A stretch of 64,000 nt of DNA from Bactrocera neohumeralis. Taxonomy: Eukaryota > Arthropoda > Insecta > Diptera > Tephritidae. A program made the translations under genes and the position numbers. Below, one piece after another: positions 23,205-35,481 of the stretch. Numbering within the stretch: position 1 is the stretch's first letter; each line of letters starts with the position of its first letter. The stretch is taken from contig NC_065921.1 of the NCBI RefSeq assembly GCF_024586455.1, forward strand, positions 69,069,528-69,133,527, given 5' to 3'. The notes under the pieces were generated by a model, which was not told the origin of the DNA, ran no database searches, and saw only the letters and a list, made by a program, of their open reading frames with translations.

Positions 23205-24362
23205 TGGTATTGTTTTTTACGTGGCGGGTCCCAAGCCCAGCGCACAACCCTTGTAGGGAATGTTTCGCCTGCTCACTTTAGCTCGCCTTCGAACGGATGT
23301 TCTTATGCTACCCAGAGGATACTTGGTCAAAGACCGGAATTAGTGAGCTGCTTGAGCCATGTGTAAAAAATCGGCCACTCCCATATTGAATGGCGATCAG
23401 AGAACTCCTCACTTGCGTGAACTTCTACACATGACTCCATCATCCAGGTAATCGCCCTACTGAGCGTATTATTCGTAACACCATCATCCACATTGAGACC
23501 CGGCATTCATTATTGGATAATATTTCAACCGAATAGAATAGAAAATCTAGCATCTAGCGTAGCTGAGAGTGTACACGAAGACCGTGAAGAGTCGATTCGG
23601 CGTCGTTCGCAGGAACTCGGACTGACGTATGTAAAGATTTGGCGCATTTCACGTCAAAATTTTAAATTGAAAGCAATCAAAATGAAGCTTGTGTAAGAAG
23701 TGAGGCCAATTGACCTTCCCAAGCGAGATCGATCGACACATTTCGATCAGCGATGAAGCCCACTTCTGGCTCAATGGGTAACCTCAAGAGATTCAAGAGC
23801 TGCAATTTTACCCAGAAAAACAACGCTTTGGTGTGGTTTGGGAACCGGTGGAATCACCGGCCCATATTCCTTTAAAAATGATGCCGGACACAACGTAACC
23901 GTCAATGGCGACCGTTATCGCGTCATGATAACTGTCTATTTGATGCCTGAAATTGAAGCTCGTGAACTCGGCGACATTTGGTTTCAACAAGACGGCGCCA
24001 CTTTCCACACATCGCATAAATCAACACTTTGGTGAGCAGACAATTTCAAGTATTGGGCCGGACGATTGGCCACCACGATCGTGTGATATCACACCGTTAA
24101 ACTTTTTCATGTGGGAATATGCAAAGTCTATGCGGTAAAGCCCGCTTAGATTCAGGGCTTGTAGCAAAATATCACGAGTGTCATTCGCCGAGTGATGAAA
24201 TAAAGTGCAGCGCGGTTCAATCGTCCAGTTGGCTCATTAAGATGAGGTCGTGGCGTGTTGTGTGTTGAATATAATAAAGATTGAAAAATCGATGTTCACG
24301 CCTCACAACTCTCTCGTCTAATATGAGGTAATCGTTCTCCAAGCAATAGAATGTATCAACCC

Positions 24363-26349
24363 CTTAAAAATGTGTACTTATTAGCAGCCGAATTTGATCA
24401 GAAGTAGAAAACACTGTGATGGAGCGTAATTCAGTATCGGTCGCTTCTGGAATTGACTAACAAATTAATAAGCCTTTATGTGAAGCGAAGTTTCTTTTGC
24501 ATTTTGAAATTCCAGAATCGGAGTGATCCTTTAGTAAAATCGATGATTAACTTCTAACTAGAAAAAAATGAAAATAATGTTTTACAATTTGAGGTTATTC
24601 CATATCCCGCGCATTCACCGTGTAAAATTAGGCAAATCAGCTTTGAACTTAACAGTATTAGACAGAACTAGAGAGTTAAACAAAAGCCTACATTCAAGTC
24701 TAAGTCTATTAAATAGGCAATAAAAATGAGCTTGCAAATTAACTTCCCTTGCGTGGGAAGTATTAAAAAAAATGTATTCCGTTCCGCTACGCGCGGTAGA
24801 AATAAAACTCAAGTGTTGGTTTGAGTGCGATAATATATGGTGCGCTTCGATCATCAAGATGATCTATCAATACGCCTGCCGATTATATACTGACTTTATT
24901 AGTAAAGTACTTATATTTATATTCTTACAATTCTATGCTAAAGATGCTTTGGCATTACATTAAGTGATGAAATGCAAGCAAATTTCAAATTCCATTATCA
25001 AAACAAATAATGGAATATTGAATTATACGCTTATCAAAACAAGTGATGTATTGATTTCTTATCAATTAAAGTATTCTGCTGACCAAGCAGTAATACTGTA
25101 AGAAGATACAATTTGTTTATATGTATTTATCATTAGATCTCTGTGTGGCTGCTGCCGTTAACTTGCAGAGCTTGACAAATCGCAAGAAGAAGTTAATGTT
25201 TAAACCAGCTGAGCTTGCGTAATCACAAGAAATCCAGAACTAGTTTCGCGTCATATGAAGTTTATTACGAAAAGAGTAGCTTATGAGGAAATCTTTGGAG
25301 CCCATAAATCAGCACATCACCATAGCTCCCTTTCTCGCCTCAATAATAAGCTTCGAAAAGTTCAATCACTGGATCTCTAACTGCTACTATTAATTTTCCC
25401 AAACATGACAGCAAAAAGTAAGCAATCGCATTTAGCGGGCTCTTTATAATTTCAGTAAAATTTCACGCCTTACTATCAACTGAGGGGAAGAGCGGCACAC
25501 TAAGAGGAGTGAAGTTCGCACTAAGCAAATTCATAGTAGAATCGTTGTATGCAAATTACAAAGTACTATTGGTTTTATCAATACGCACACGCACACATAC
25601 CTGCATTTACTTTATATTCTATATATGTATATTTTTACGTAAAACGCATATTTGAATGAAAATGTTTACGTATGTGTGTGAATGTGTGAGTATGGTAGTG
25701 ATTTCATCATAAAAGTAAACGAGCATTCATCAATTTACACTTTACAATTTACAAATTGTTGTTGGTAAATATACACACAGACACATCTTTGCAATTAAAA
25801 ATAATCAAGAGTGGCGTTACAAATCGAAAAATATGCCGTAAGATGAAAGCAGTGAAGAAATCCTGCCACAAATTGCTCGACAAAAGGAAGCTAGTATAAA
25901 TAAACGCTCTTAACGGTTGAAGAAATTCCCAAAATAAATTAATAAGTGTTAAAATAATTCGAATTTACTATATATGGATGTTCTTAGTGACTCATTCGAA
26001 AAGGACTGTTGTGATAAACACTATGTTAGGCCTCTAATGAGTGCAGCAGGAAGCAAATTTAGCTCGTTTACGGCACTTGCTTGCTTTGATTGATAAATGA
26101 AGAATATACCGCGACCTTAGGTCTATTGTGCATGCTTTAGTGATACAAACTTCTTACAAAAGAGTATAAATTGTGTTTATATAAATAGAGGAATTGGTAC
26201 TGGATATAATAATTTTCACAGTAATTGTATGCCACTTATAAGGTGTGTTTCAGCAGTTTTGGCTCTGCAACTCGATTTTATTCGCCAAAAAGGGGTCACT
26301 ATGGCTGCCAACCTCTGTATGACTTTTCCAGTTACCGTTTGATATCTGA
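24363..26349. repeat. Non-coding segment duplicated at 757-2330
   Basis: High identity to copy A with indels. No gene is present. It contains the 425-bp insertion listed separately and microsatellite-like stretches near 25620-25690. Confidence 0.75.
24731..25167. mobile_element. 425-bp insertion relative to copy A, flanked by CTTGCA
   Basis: CTTGCA at 24731-24736 and 25162-25167 flanks 425 bases missing from copy A, where a single CGTGCA occupies the site. The insert starts AATTAACTTCCC and ends GCTGCCGTTAA. It has no clear inverted ends and no coding capacity. It is probably a short mobile element of unknown class, although a deletion in copy A is not excluded. Confidence 0.5.
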
Positions 26350-26829
26350 TTTTACTTATATACAAAATGCATAAATTAGTGCAACGTTATGAGCCGCTAA
26401 GTGGTTGTTGCAAAAATTCCATAATATTTTATGATGTTTTATTAATGTTTTGAACCTATGACCCACCGAAAGTCATTTAAGGTCTGCACCAGAATCAAAT
26501 AAGCTAACATACGAACAAAATATAACCGATCTTGACTATACTATTATTATAGGAGTTTTTTCATGTGCCACCGTATGATTATTGACGGTTTGAAGGGTGA
26601 TATAAAAATGTGTTGCGTTAGCCGATTTTCGAACCGCTATGTACCATAGGTTAGTCTAGAACAGCACCAAAATTGACATACCATATAAAAGGACTAACCA
26701 AAAGTACAGTTAATTTTCTGGTAAATTTATTACAATTAGTTATGAAAAAACCGCGACAGTGATACCAAAAATAATTGAGCTAGCAAAGCCTGAACGAAGT
26801 TCGAACACTCCTTAACAGTTATTATTATT
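26350..26829. other. Copy B-specific non-coding DNA
   Basis: No gene or known repeat recognised. Confidence 0.4.
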
Positions 26830-26965
26830 ACGTGGCGGGTCCCAAACCCAGCGCACAACCCTATGTAGGGGATGTTTCGCCTTCCTATGTTCTTAGGCTA
26901 CCCAGAGGATACTTGGTCAAAGACCGGAAGTAGTGAGCTGCTTGAGCCATGTGTAAAAGAATCGT
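26830..26965 (-). repeat. Solo 5' module of the RTE-like element
   Basis: Matches 23218-23370 of RTE-1: ACGTGGCGGGTCCCA, CCCAGAGGATACTTGGTCAA and GTGAGCTGCTTGAGCCATGT in the same order. No endonuclease or reverse transcriptase is attached. A 30-base piece in the middle is missing. Confidence 0.7.
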
Positions 26966-26982
26966 AAAAAATCAAGCAAATA

Positions 26983-27521
26983 ACTGCGGCAATATTGCTA
27001 CCCCGATGTTTTTTTGCAGATACACAGCTGATACTTAGACAAATATTTTGCGCAGTGTGCAGGTGCATTGAAAAAGTGAAGTTTAAGAAGTCTTAAAAAT
27101 GAATTTTTAATCAATTTAACAGTGGATAACTTGGTGGATAGTGAGTGTAGTTTGCATCTTAAATACAAAAAAGCAAGGAAACAAAGTTTTGCGTAAAAAA
27201 GTGGTTTATGACCGAAATTTGAAAGAAAAGGGCAATAGTAAAATCGCAAAACTTTAAAACAATTCGATTTTATCCTCCAGATATATATTTATCACATTTT
27301 CGAATGTCTCGTGAAACACAATTAATGATAATAATTAGTTATAAACAAAAATAAAGAGCGATTTCGCTTGCCTCATTTTTTCCATCATAAATTTTGTTGA
27401 TGTCGATTTTGTCACTTTTGCGCGCAAGAAATGTCAAAATTTGAGTTGCTCGTACGTTTGACATTTGCAAAAGTTGCTACATTTTTGCGTCGAACATGAT
27501 GCTTTGTAATATTGCCGCAGT
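26983..27521. mobile_element. 539-bp element with 14-bp terminal inverted repeats
   Basis: ACTGCGGCAATATT at 26983-26996 is exactly inverted as AATATTGCCGCAGT at 27508-27521. No transposase and no obvious target duplication. Copy B only. Likely a MITE of undetermined superfamily. Confidence 0.6.
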
Positions 27522-27554
27522 GATTGAGACTCGAACATCCCCATATTTAATAAG

Positions 27555-28836
27555 ATGCTGGCTGGTATACCAAAAAAGAAAAACAACAAACCTGCTGAGC
27601 GTTGGTCAACGGTTTAGCAGCACTTTACAGAGTCGGCTTTCATGCTTGCATACAATTCGTGTTTGCGTGTATTGCGCAATGTGCAGTGCGGAATTAGCAT
27701 TATGTTTTGGCTGTAAAATTAGTGATTCATTGAATGCTGTTGCATACATGAGTTGATATATTTATATATGTATGTATGTATCAATACGTAAGCGCTTGAA
27801 GTCTTGTGATTTTACAAATGAAATTAATATAGGCGATCGATAATGTGTTATAAAGAGCGATTCTCAATCCTTGTTCTTTTTTAAACAAATAAAAAATAAA
27901 TACTATATGTATGCTCCAGAAAAAGTTTTATTTTCGCCGATGTCGAAAGAATGGTAATGATATGGAGGACACGCTATTTGTTAATAGAAAAAAATGAGTT
28001 CGTGGAGTGGTTTGATCGCAATAAGTGTGAGGCTTGTTCATACAACAAGAAGAGATTGCTGTTCGGTGACAAGCTAACGATTTGAACGCCTAATAAAGAT
28101 TCCGATAAAGGCTTCTAGGAAGAAACGAAGGTATGCAAAACTGCAATCGATATATCAGAAACAGCACTAGTTCGCGTGAATACATGCAGATGAACATGGC
28201 TAAATCAAATCAGCTGACGTCACAAAGTTCCATTTAATGAAAACATATAAAGCGCCATAACTAGGCTCTACAATAAGGTAAGAGACTGATACTAATTACA
28301 ACATATGTAATTTTTCCAAGATTTCAAACTCTTTAAGGCGTGGGCGTAACTCCGCCCTTAATAACCCAAATTTGTACAGAACAACTGGTCTTTTAACTCC
28401 TCTTACAACAATGCGAAAATTGGTGAAATCGGATAATAAATCTGCCTCCCCATATAAAGGTCTTTTTAAAAAGTACTAAGATAAATCAATAACTAATTAT
28501 ATCACAGACATTAAATCTTATGCTGCAGAGGTTCGTGTGGCATTTAAAGGAGCCGGTGGCAAAATTCGACTGTGGCCATGCCAATTTGTAAGTTAAATAA
28601 TATTTGTGCGGACCTACTCAACCAATTTCAGCCAAATTCGGTATGTAAGGTTGGCTTGGCTTCCATATGTAACAGTGCGAAATCGGACTACTAACGCGCC
28701 TTCTCCTCATACATATTATACAACTTTAAATTCAATCTGATTCTTTCACTTTTCATTATGCAAGTCAAAATCTAATGAATGTGCAGGAATATAACTCTGT
28801 ATGTATTCCATATTTGATATCTGGGGGTTAGTGCCT
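27555..28836. repeat. Duplicated non-coding segment (matches 7831-9144)
   Basis: Begins ATGCTGGCTGGTATACC, as in copy A, and stays closely similar with a few short deletions. No gene. The 86-codon frame 27496-27756 is kept in copy A only from the duplicated point and has no motif. Confidence 0.8.
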
Positions 28837-29422
28837 TTAAGGGGCTATACCTGTGAAATAGGGAAGGTCGTCTCTTGAATAGTTTTTGGATGGCAGCGTA
28901 CTAAAGAGCGACTGCTCGGAGGTGCAAACATATATAAGTGAAACTTTAAACGCGTTTTTCTCGAAACGACTTTTTCAAAATTGCTGGCGTCATAACTCAA
29001 CGAAAAATTGACCGATCGACTTCAAATTAAAACTGAGTATTTTTGAACACATTTACTATATAGTGACCAACGATCTTTTTGATTGGTTGAAAATTGTCAA
29101 TTTGGCATTAAAACACGACCATTTTTTACCTAAAAAAAATTTTTTTTTTTTCAAATTACGCCATTTTGGTAATTTTTGAAATTTTTCAAAGATCGTAGAA
29201 CATAGTATTCAAAATATCTTTGAGTTTAATAAACTTTTCAAATTTTTTTGTTTCAGCTATTTATTCGGCCGGAATCACGCCAAAGGTTGGCAGCTCATAA
29301 CTCCGTTATTTTTCAACATTTTTGTAAAAAAAAATCTCAAATATTCAATGGAGTATTTTCTCTTAAAAAATTTCACGAAAATCGCCTAATTTTTCATGCG
29401 TCACACTGGTATAGCCCCTTAA
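28837..29422. mobile_element. TTAA-flanked MITE (copy B)
   Basis: TTAA at 28837-28840 and 29419-29422. Terminal inverted repeat GGGGCTATACC / GGTATAGCCCC, perfect over 11 bases. No protein. The same insertion as in copy A, so it predates the duplication. Confidence 0.7.
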
Positions 29423-29654
29423 GGTTTTCTATTTGAAAAATGGCTAAAATTGGGTGAAAACTTATTCTAGCCCCATAAAAGTATATAAATTTTTCTAATA
29501 TAAAGCTCGGAAATTTTTTTAAAAACAATACAGACGAACGTGTATATAATTTGCTTTGAATCCAATTATGGACACTTCCTTAATTCATTTAAATTTTTTG
29601 AGCTTTCCTTTCGACAAAAATATTATATTTTAAATATGGTAAAATATGGTTAAA

Positions 29655-30085
29655 GGTACTCAATGAAGTTCAAATCAAGAGACTAAGAGGATAGTCGAGA
29701 AATTTAATCCTAATATCCACAAACCACAATTTGGTAGTTTTTTCGGTATATTTCGGATCGTGATCACTTTGTCCACCTTCTTGTCTGAATATTTCCAGAC
29801 TTGAAAGTTATGAGCGTATAATCTATGGTATGCATTATAACATCGATCCGCCGAAGTACGCTCAGCTCATTTTCGCTAAAACACCCCCAACCCATCAGCG
29901 AACCATGTTTAAATTTCATTGTTTGGCATATGTTCCGATATTGTACATCAACCTGCTTGTCAAGCCATGACAAAGAACCTCTCTTCCAATCAACTATTGT
30001 TGTGACGTATCGAAAGCTTTGGTCAATTAATGCGTGCCTTACAGTGCTTACCACTTTAGAACGGGACTTTATCATCGCTCTACCC
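29655..30085 (-). pseudogene. Tc1-like transposase relic (copy B)
   Basis: A 103-codon frame (30075-29764) encodes KRGSLSWLDKQVDVQYRN, then TMKFKHGSLMGWGCFSEN, the Tc1 VWGCFS box with a substitution, and LRRIDVIMHTIDYTLI. Frameshifted pieces continue to an SLDLNFIEYL segment near 29660. The catalytic QDNDPKHT box is not intact. It is the better-preserved partner of 10050-10480. No inverted ends identified. Confidence 0.75.
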
Positions 30086-33000
30086 GTTATTTTTCAAAAC
30101 CAACCGAAACTGTTCAACCCCCTAGGTATCGAATATGTTTATCTCACCATCTATAGCTGACTTTTGACCGAAAATATTAGTAAATGTGAGAGATATGCAA
30201 TTGAAATTCAGACCGAATGCTTTCTTAGCAACAGTAATTCTGTGTTTCAAAAATGGGTTGAATCGAGTCAATATTTTCCTGAGCTCTCATATACCTAATA
30301 TTAAGTTTTTTCGAACTTATGTGTCACTTTATAATGCATATATCGGCCAATATTTGAGATGTTTCAAGGAAAATGAGAGAGTATATTTTACTCATAACAG
30401 TACATTTTGAATAAAATTGGGCGAAAACTTGACCTACCTCCCCTATAACTTCTATTAAGATTTTCGAACATCCTGATTTTAATCCATGTGTTTAGTGATT
30501 GTATGTAAGGTGGCTAAATCAACCTCAGCGAGCATTTTATTAAAATGTGGCGTCATTATATTATATAGTATTGACAAAAGTTGATAAAATACTACTAATG
30601 ATTTTCGTTTTTCTTATAAATCTTAGGCTCAAATTCGATTAGTGTGTGAATTACATTGAGTATGTATATACTATATACATTATAAAATTGCTGGGATTCC
30701 GACCCTTTGGTTGATATTTACACCTTAAGGTATTTCCCTGGCTTTGATTCCTAGAAGTTACAGGAGTATACAATTTTCAGTTGCACCCGAACTTTGGCCT
30801 TTCTTACTTGTTAATATTAAAATTTTGTCAACACTTGAGTTACTTATCCACCTTTGATCCTTCAAAGATGCAAGAGTCCAATCCTTGGGTATAACCGAAC
30901 TTAGCTCTTCCATACTTGTTTATATAAATACTTTAGAAGGTGTTCGACTTTCACTTTTGTGTGTTACAAACTTCTACCAACTTAATGTACTACATTGTTC
31001 AGGGTATATATAAATTTATAATATTGTCCAGCTAGTAGAACATGATTGGTGTCGGGTATTGAATACGCTAACTGTGATCTAATTGGTCGTTAGTGAGAGT
31101 TTTCAATATTAATCATATCATTATCAGCAAGCTAGCTTATCGTATTTGGTTTGAATAAAATATCCTTGGTTTAATTCATTTCCTCCATTCAAAAGTAAGA
31201 CAGTAGTTTACCCTTAACTAGCTGCTTGTAGTATGAATGTACATACGTTTTCGTATTTGTTTGTTGGTATTTATCTAACCAGTAGCGCTCAAACTGCAAA
31301 GCTCCAACTAGCATTCGAAGCCTTGACATGATAAACGAGGACTGAAATGAATGATTCTGCAGCAAAATAAACCAAAGGAATCTCAAGTAGTCGCTAAACA
31401 CTAACAAAAGCAAACAACTAGAAGTAGAGCAAACAAGAAAGACATGTCAGCAAACACAGCGGGTTCGAGGCGCGCAGAAAAAGCAACCAACGTAGGGGAG
31501 ACTGAAAACAACGCTTGCCAAGGAAAAAAAATAGAAATAAATAAATTGTGGCAGCAACATTGTACTAAACTTAAAATGCATATTCTTGCAGGGAAGTAAG
31601 TGCACATATAAGAAAATACATGTATGTATGATGTGCGCTTGCATTCCGCTTGTTGCTTATAGCGCCCCAGCCCAAACCATCCATAGCAATGCTGAGTTTT
31701 TGGTTTGCTTACTGCTGCCACTTCATGCAAATGTATAACTTCTGACCAACAGCTGTTGACTACTCTCAACACACACATACATATATGCCGTATATAACAA
31801 ACATAAAAACAAAGGCAAGCTGCGGTAGATACGTAGGCAAACAATGTTGCTTACTAAATTATACAGCGCTTGCATTGCTTAGTAAACGCACACACATGCA
31901 CACAGCGCGACAAAGTAGCGGAAAACTCTTAGAAGGAGAAGAAGCGCCAGAATAGCAGCAATAACAGCGATATAGCAGCACAGAAGAAGGCCATTAACTT
32001 AGGGCTTAACAGTGCAATGAGTGCAGCACTTGCAACGTTAGACTTGGTACGACACAAACATACACGACGAGATATAAAAGCAAGAATGAAAACAAATACA
32101 CACCCATGCATATTGTTGATATGTATACAGCATGCTTTCACACTTATTGGCCAATGTTAATAGGTTATCAGTGTGTCGCCCACAGGGCGGTGTGGTGAGT
32201 TTGGCACTCGTGGTTTATTGACTAAGAGAGAGAGAATAAGAGCGAGAGAGAGTCGTAAGAGAGTTGAAGCTCTTCGCAAGAGGTAGAAACTTTTCAATAC
32301 AATACATATTTAGCCGGGGTTGTGGAGCGTGCTACCCCTAGATAGTCAGCACCTATAAACTGAGAAAGTGTGGTGAGTTAAATTGCTTTAAACATAACTC
32401 TTATTTTGAACCAGAAACTCGAAAAAGACAAATTATAAAAAAAAAAAAAAATAATTATTATTTATTAAAAAATTTCTTTTTCTTTCAAAAAGCTATAAAT
32501 TATTTAAGCTGAGAAGAGTTAATAGTCAAGATATATACATGTAATATTTCGCTAACTTCTCCTTGGAAGATAGGTTAAAGTAAACAAGTTTGGACAGTAT
32601 TTTTATGTCAAATTCGAAACTCTTATAAGAGAGTTTTTATAAACTAATTATTTGGAAAAAAAATACATTGTTATACATTTTTAGTTTTTTTTATATAAAA
32701 TTTTTTTTTCTCATATAACCAATTTATTTTATTATTCTTTTCTCATATAAAAGAGATATAAATCAATTATTTTGTTATAAAATTCTAAATTTTTTAAAGA
32801 AATTTCTTCGTCCTAAAAGGAGTTATTATATTATTTTCTGATTACATTTTATTTTTTAGAAAAAATTAAATTTTTAGCACTTTTAGTGAAATCTTTTAAT
32901 TTATAAGTACGAAATTCCTACACCTAAAATAATTATTAAATTATTAATTTTAGAAACAAATAATTTTAATTTTTTATTACTTTCATTACTTTAGAAAAAT

Positions 33001-34389
33001 TGATTTTAATAAAATTTTAAAACTTTTTTATTTAAACAAAAACTACTTCTTCTGCGTCACCTGTAGAGACCATCAGTTTGCAAACATTTTTCATTAAATT
33101 TATTTAATATTACATACATTGAAAACAAAATTGCGTGGTAGAAGAAATGCAGACCAATACAACTTCCAAAATATTTGGTTTAATTTTTTTATTAATGTTT
33201 TGGTCAACCTTTAATTAAGATAAGATATTTGCGTTGCCGAATTTACTCATTTAACGAATAACATAAATTTAACAACATTTTTTTACAGTTATGTATTTAA
33301 GTTGGACTATGAAAATGTCTTTAAAAATCAAAAACCAAAAAAAAAAAACAAAACTCAGTCAGTAAAACAGATTATTTATCGATCTTTTTGTATTACACAT
33401 TGAGCTGGCTTAGTTCCATAGTGGTTTAAGCTGGGGCCGTATGCCTAAGGAAATTTTTCCGTGCATATATTCTTACAACAACATTATAGACGTTGAATAA
33501 TATGGTATTTACAAACCGTTAACTGCATCGATTAAGTTCTAGGCGGCAGAAAACACAATTTTCAAGTTAATTAAAGTTTAGACAAAAAGCACAATTGAGC
33601 GGTTAGTTAAAGTCCCTAAATGGAGCAAATCTTTCATTTCTTACAGATACGGATAGTACTCAGATACAAAACTACCACACCAAAAAGCACAATTGATACA
33701 AAATTGGAGCATTATTTTGGTTTTACGGAAACTCAGTTTTAAAACTACCATTATTTGGAAAGTTTGGTACGTCACAACTTCGGATTCATACACATACTTT
33801 AGAGTGAACGTTTTAACATGGTTTGTTCATGTTTCCGTCGAACGGATTTCACGTCTTAAACAGATGTCAGATGACAACTATTAAAGGATGCGATTGACAT
33901 CAGATAGTATAGAGAACTTCGCTTGAAAATTGCTTAGATCGAAACCAACTATATCAAAGAGCAATACAAATTAAAGTCTGCATTAAACGATTGTTGTGGT
34001 ATTATACTCCGTACTATAGTCTCGCTAATTAAGCAACTATGTTCAAAAAATTTGGTTAAATATTTACAAAACCAAAACTGAAAATGTCCAATAGCAGACA
34101 AACACATCTAAAGATAATAAAATACAGAACTAAGTACCTGGTTATTCACATATGATGATTCAAACTAAAACTCATTTACTTATGTAGCTAAGTTTACAAA
34201 ACTCAGTAATATTGTTATCTTTAAGTAGAACTAATGAAAAATTACTATATCGGACTCAACTCATAATAAAAGCTTGTTATCTTTAACCCGTTGTTGAAAT
34301 ATACTGGAATTGGTTATAAAATTCTAAAACACCTCTAGATTATTGTCCTGAATTCTCAAGTTGATCTGATTAATAGTTCTAGAGCTACA
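30086..34389. other. Non-coding DNA of copy B with old repeat relics
   Basis: No gene recognised. Near 30990-31020 a relic of family II ends (CATTGTTCAGGGTATA), and around 30770-30800 and 30880-30920 there are pieces like CACCCGAACTTTGGCC. A purine run rich in GAGAG words lies at 32225-32265 and could bind GAGA factor. 32440-33560 is the diverged homologue of 11561-12850. Frames on the reverse strand near 31189-31844 and 31929-32141 have no family motif. Confidence 0.5.
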
Positions 34390-34945
34390 GCTTTGAGAAC
34401 TTTTGCGCACGAAGCCAGCTAGGCTAAGTGCGCCGTCTTTAAACGCCTTTTTCTTTTTCAGTTCTCGAAAACTACTCAACTTATTTTTATGAAATTTTAC
34501 ACAGACCTTTGAGATACAATTTCTAAAGACTTGGACGAATGATTTTTTTTTGGCTTACAACTATTTGAAAGATAATGTCGCGAAATTTTCACTGAAATTT
34601 TCCCCTTTTTTTATAAAAATGTCTGCCAAAAATCCAATTTTCAGTTTTTTTCCTTCGTACAAGTTCTAAGTTAAGGTTTTAACTAAAACACGTATTTTTT
34701 TACTTTAGATGATCCTGTACGGAGTTATCCTGTCAACGTGGATTCATCTTTTTTCCGAGGGGTCACCGGAAATAGCCTCGCAATGGACATTTAAAAATAC
34801 ATTTTTCCAAAAATGTCAAAATTTCTTTCCTAATAGTTTTTGTTTGTAACAATAAATAATTGTAATAAAATATTTCACTTTTTATATGAGAAAAAAAATT
34901 TGAAAAAAGGCTTTTTTTTATCCGAGGAAACCCATCTAACCCCTT
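34390..34945. repeat. TTAA-family repeat upstream of promoter B, plus orientation
   Basis: Ends GAGGAAACCCATCTAACCCC then TTAA (34942-34945). Shares with 36408-36920, in inverse order, the phrases AGTTAAGGTTTTAACTAAAACACGTATTT and GAGTAGTTTT. The pair therefore forms widely spaced inverted repeats around the promoter. Non-coding. Confidence 0.5.
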
Positions 34946-35212
34946 AAACCTTATGTTTTCTGCTAAATAAGCCAACAACATCTATAACTTAGGCACTTTA
35001 TTTCGAAAACCTTTTAAGAGAAAATTAGCGGGAAAGCTTTCAACGTTCTGCATGCAACATGTGTTGCAAGAGCGACAGCAAAGAGCACTAACTCAAGCGC
35101 GGATGCACGCCGAAGTGAGAGGGAGAATGAAATATGAAGACAACTGTTTGGTGTGGCAGCGCTGCTACAACACAGCACACAAATTTTTGTTGCACTTGTT
35201 TTGCTTTGTTGA

Positions 35213-35347
35213 TTTGAGTTTGCTCCAAAAAATGCGCAAATTCGAAACTGCCAAAAGCAGCCGAGTGTGGCAAGAGCAAACAACAGCACAAGCACAGCAT
35301 ACTAGTTGCTCAGCTGAGAAATTCACCACGCGCACACTGAGACACAT
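35213..35347. promoter_or_regulatory. Conserved promoter-proximal blocks (copy B)
   Basis: Counterpart of 13183-13318, at -235 to -101 from the predicted start. Block 1 is 35213-35288. Block 2 is 35301-35347 and contains the palindrome CTCAGCTGAG. Near-perfect conservation against diverged flanks suggests transcription-factor binding. Factors are unknown. Confidence 0.5.
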
Positions 35348-35447
35348 TCACACACATGCGCTTGTCAGCAAGCAATTAGGCATAGGCAGCGTGGCTCTCG
35401 CCGCCAGCGCTGAACTCTCGCCAGCCGCGACTGTTTTGGCAATTTTC

Positions 35448-35481
35448 ACAAAGTATCGGGTTGTTGAGCGTTGCGGACGTG
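35448..35481 (+). promoter_or_regulatory. Predicted DPE-type core promoter (copy B)
   Basis: TCACAA with its A at 35448 as +1 places GGACGTG at +28 to +34 (35475-35481), the exact spacing of the fly DPE. The whole stretch from -2 to about +70 is almost unchanged from copy A. No TATA box at -30. The weak initiator keeps confidence moderate. Confidence 0.45.

Larger units (their letters stand above)
20527..23457 (-). mobile_element. RTE-like non-LTR retrotransposon RTE-1, with 9-bp target duplication
   Basis: TAATCGCCC at 20527-20535 and 23449-23457 flanks 2913 bases. Transcription direction is right to left. The 3' end finishes in AAGAAGAAGAA, the short trinucleotide tail seen in RTE-type elements, and the 5' end begins near 23448 with a GATGGAGTCATGTGTA-like leader. 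It sits inside the mariner-superfamily element, giving the order of insertion. Several internal deletions and frameshifts make it inactive. Its last few hundred bases (20591-20818) are anomalous, as described in the findings. Confidence 0.9.
20334..24362 (+). pseudogene. Mariner-superfamily transposon (copy B), split by a retrotransposon
   Basis: The left end (GGGTGATCCA at 20334) and the start of a transposase, MERLTERKSF at about 20430, lie before the retrotransposon. The reading resumes at 23458 with NRPTERIIRNT-like HTH residues, then SVAESVHEDREESIRRRSQE, a WCGLGTGGITGPYSF block at about 23836, and GDIWFQQDGATFHTS at about 23970, the second catalytic region. The first catalytic region (near 23750, FDQR..EAHFWLNG in mixed frames) is shifted. 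Stops and frameshifts make it inactive, but it is fuller than copy A. A possible right end, ATCAACCCC, is near 24355-24363. Family relics elsewhere in the window are 2331-2735 and 59890-60300. Confidence 0.8.
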
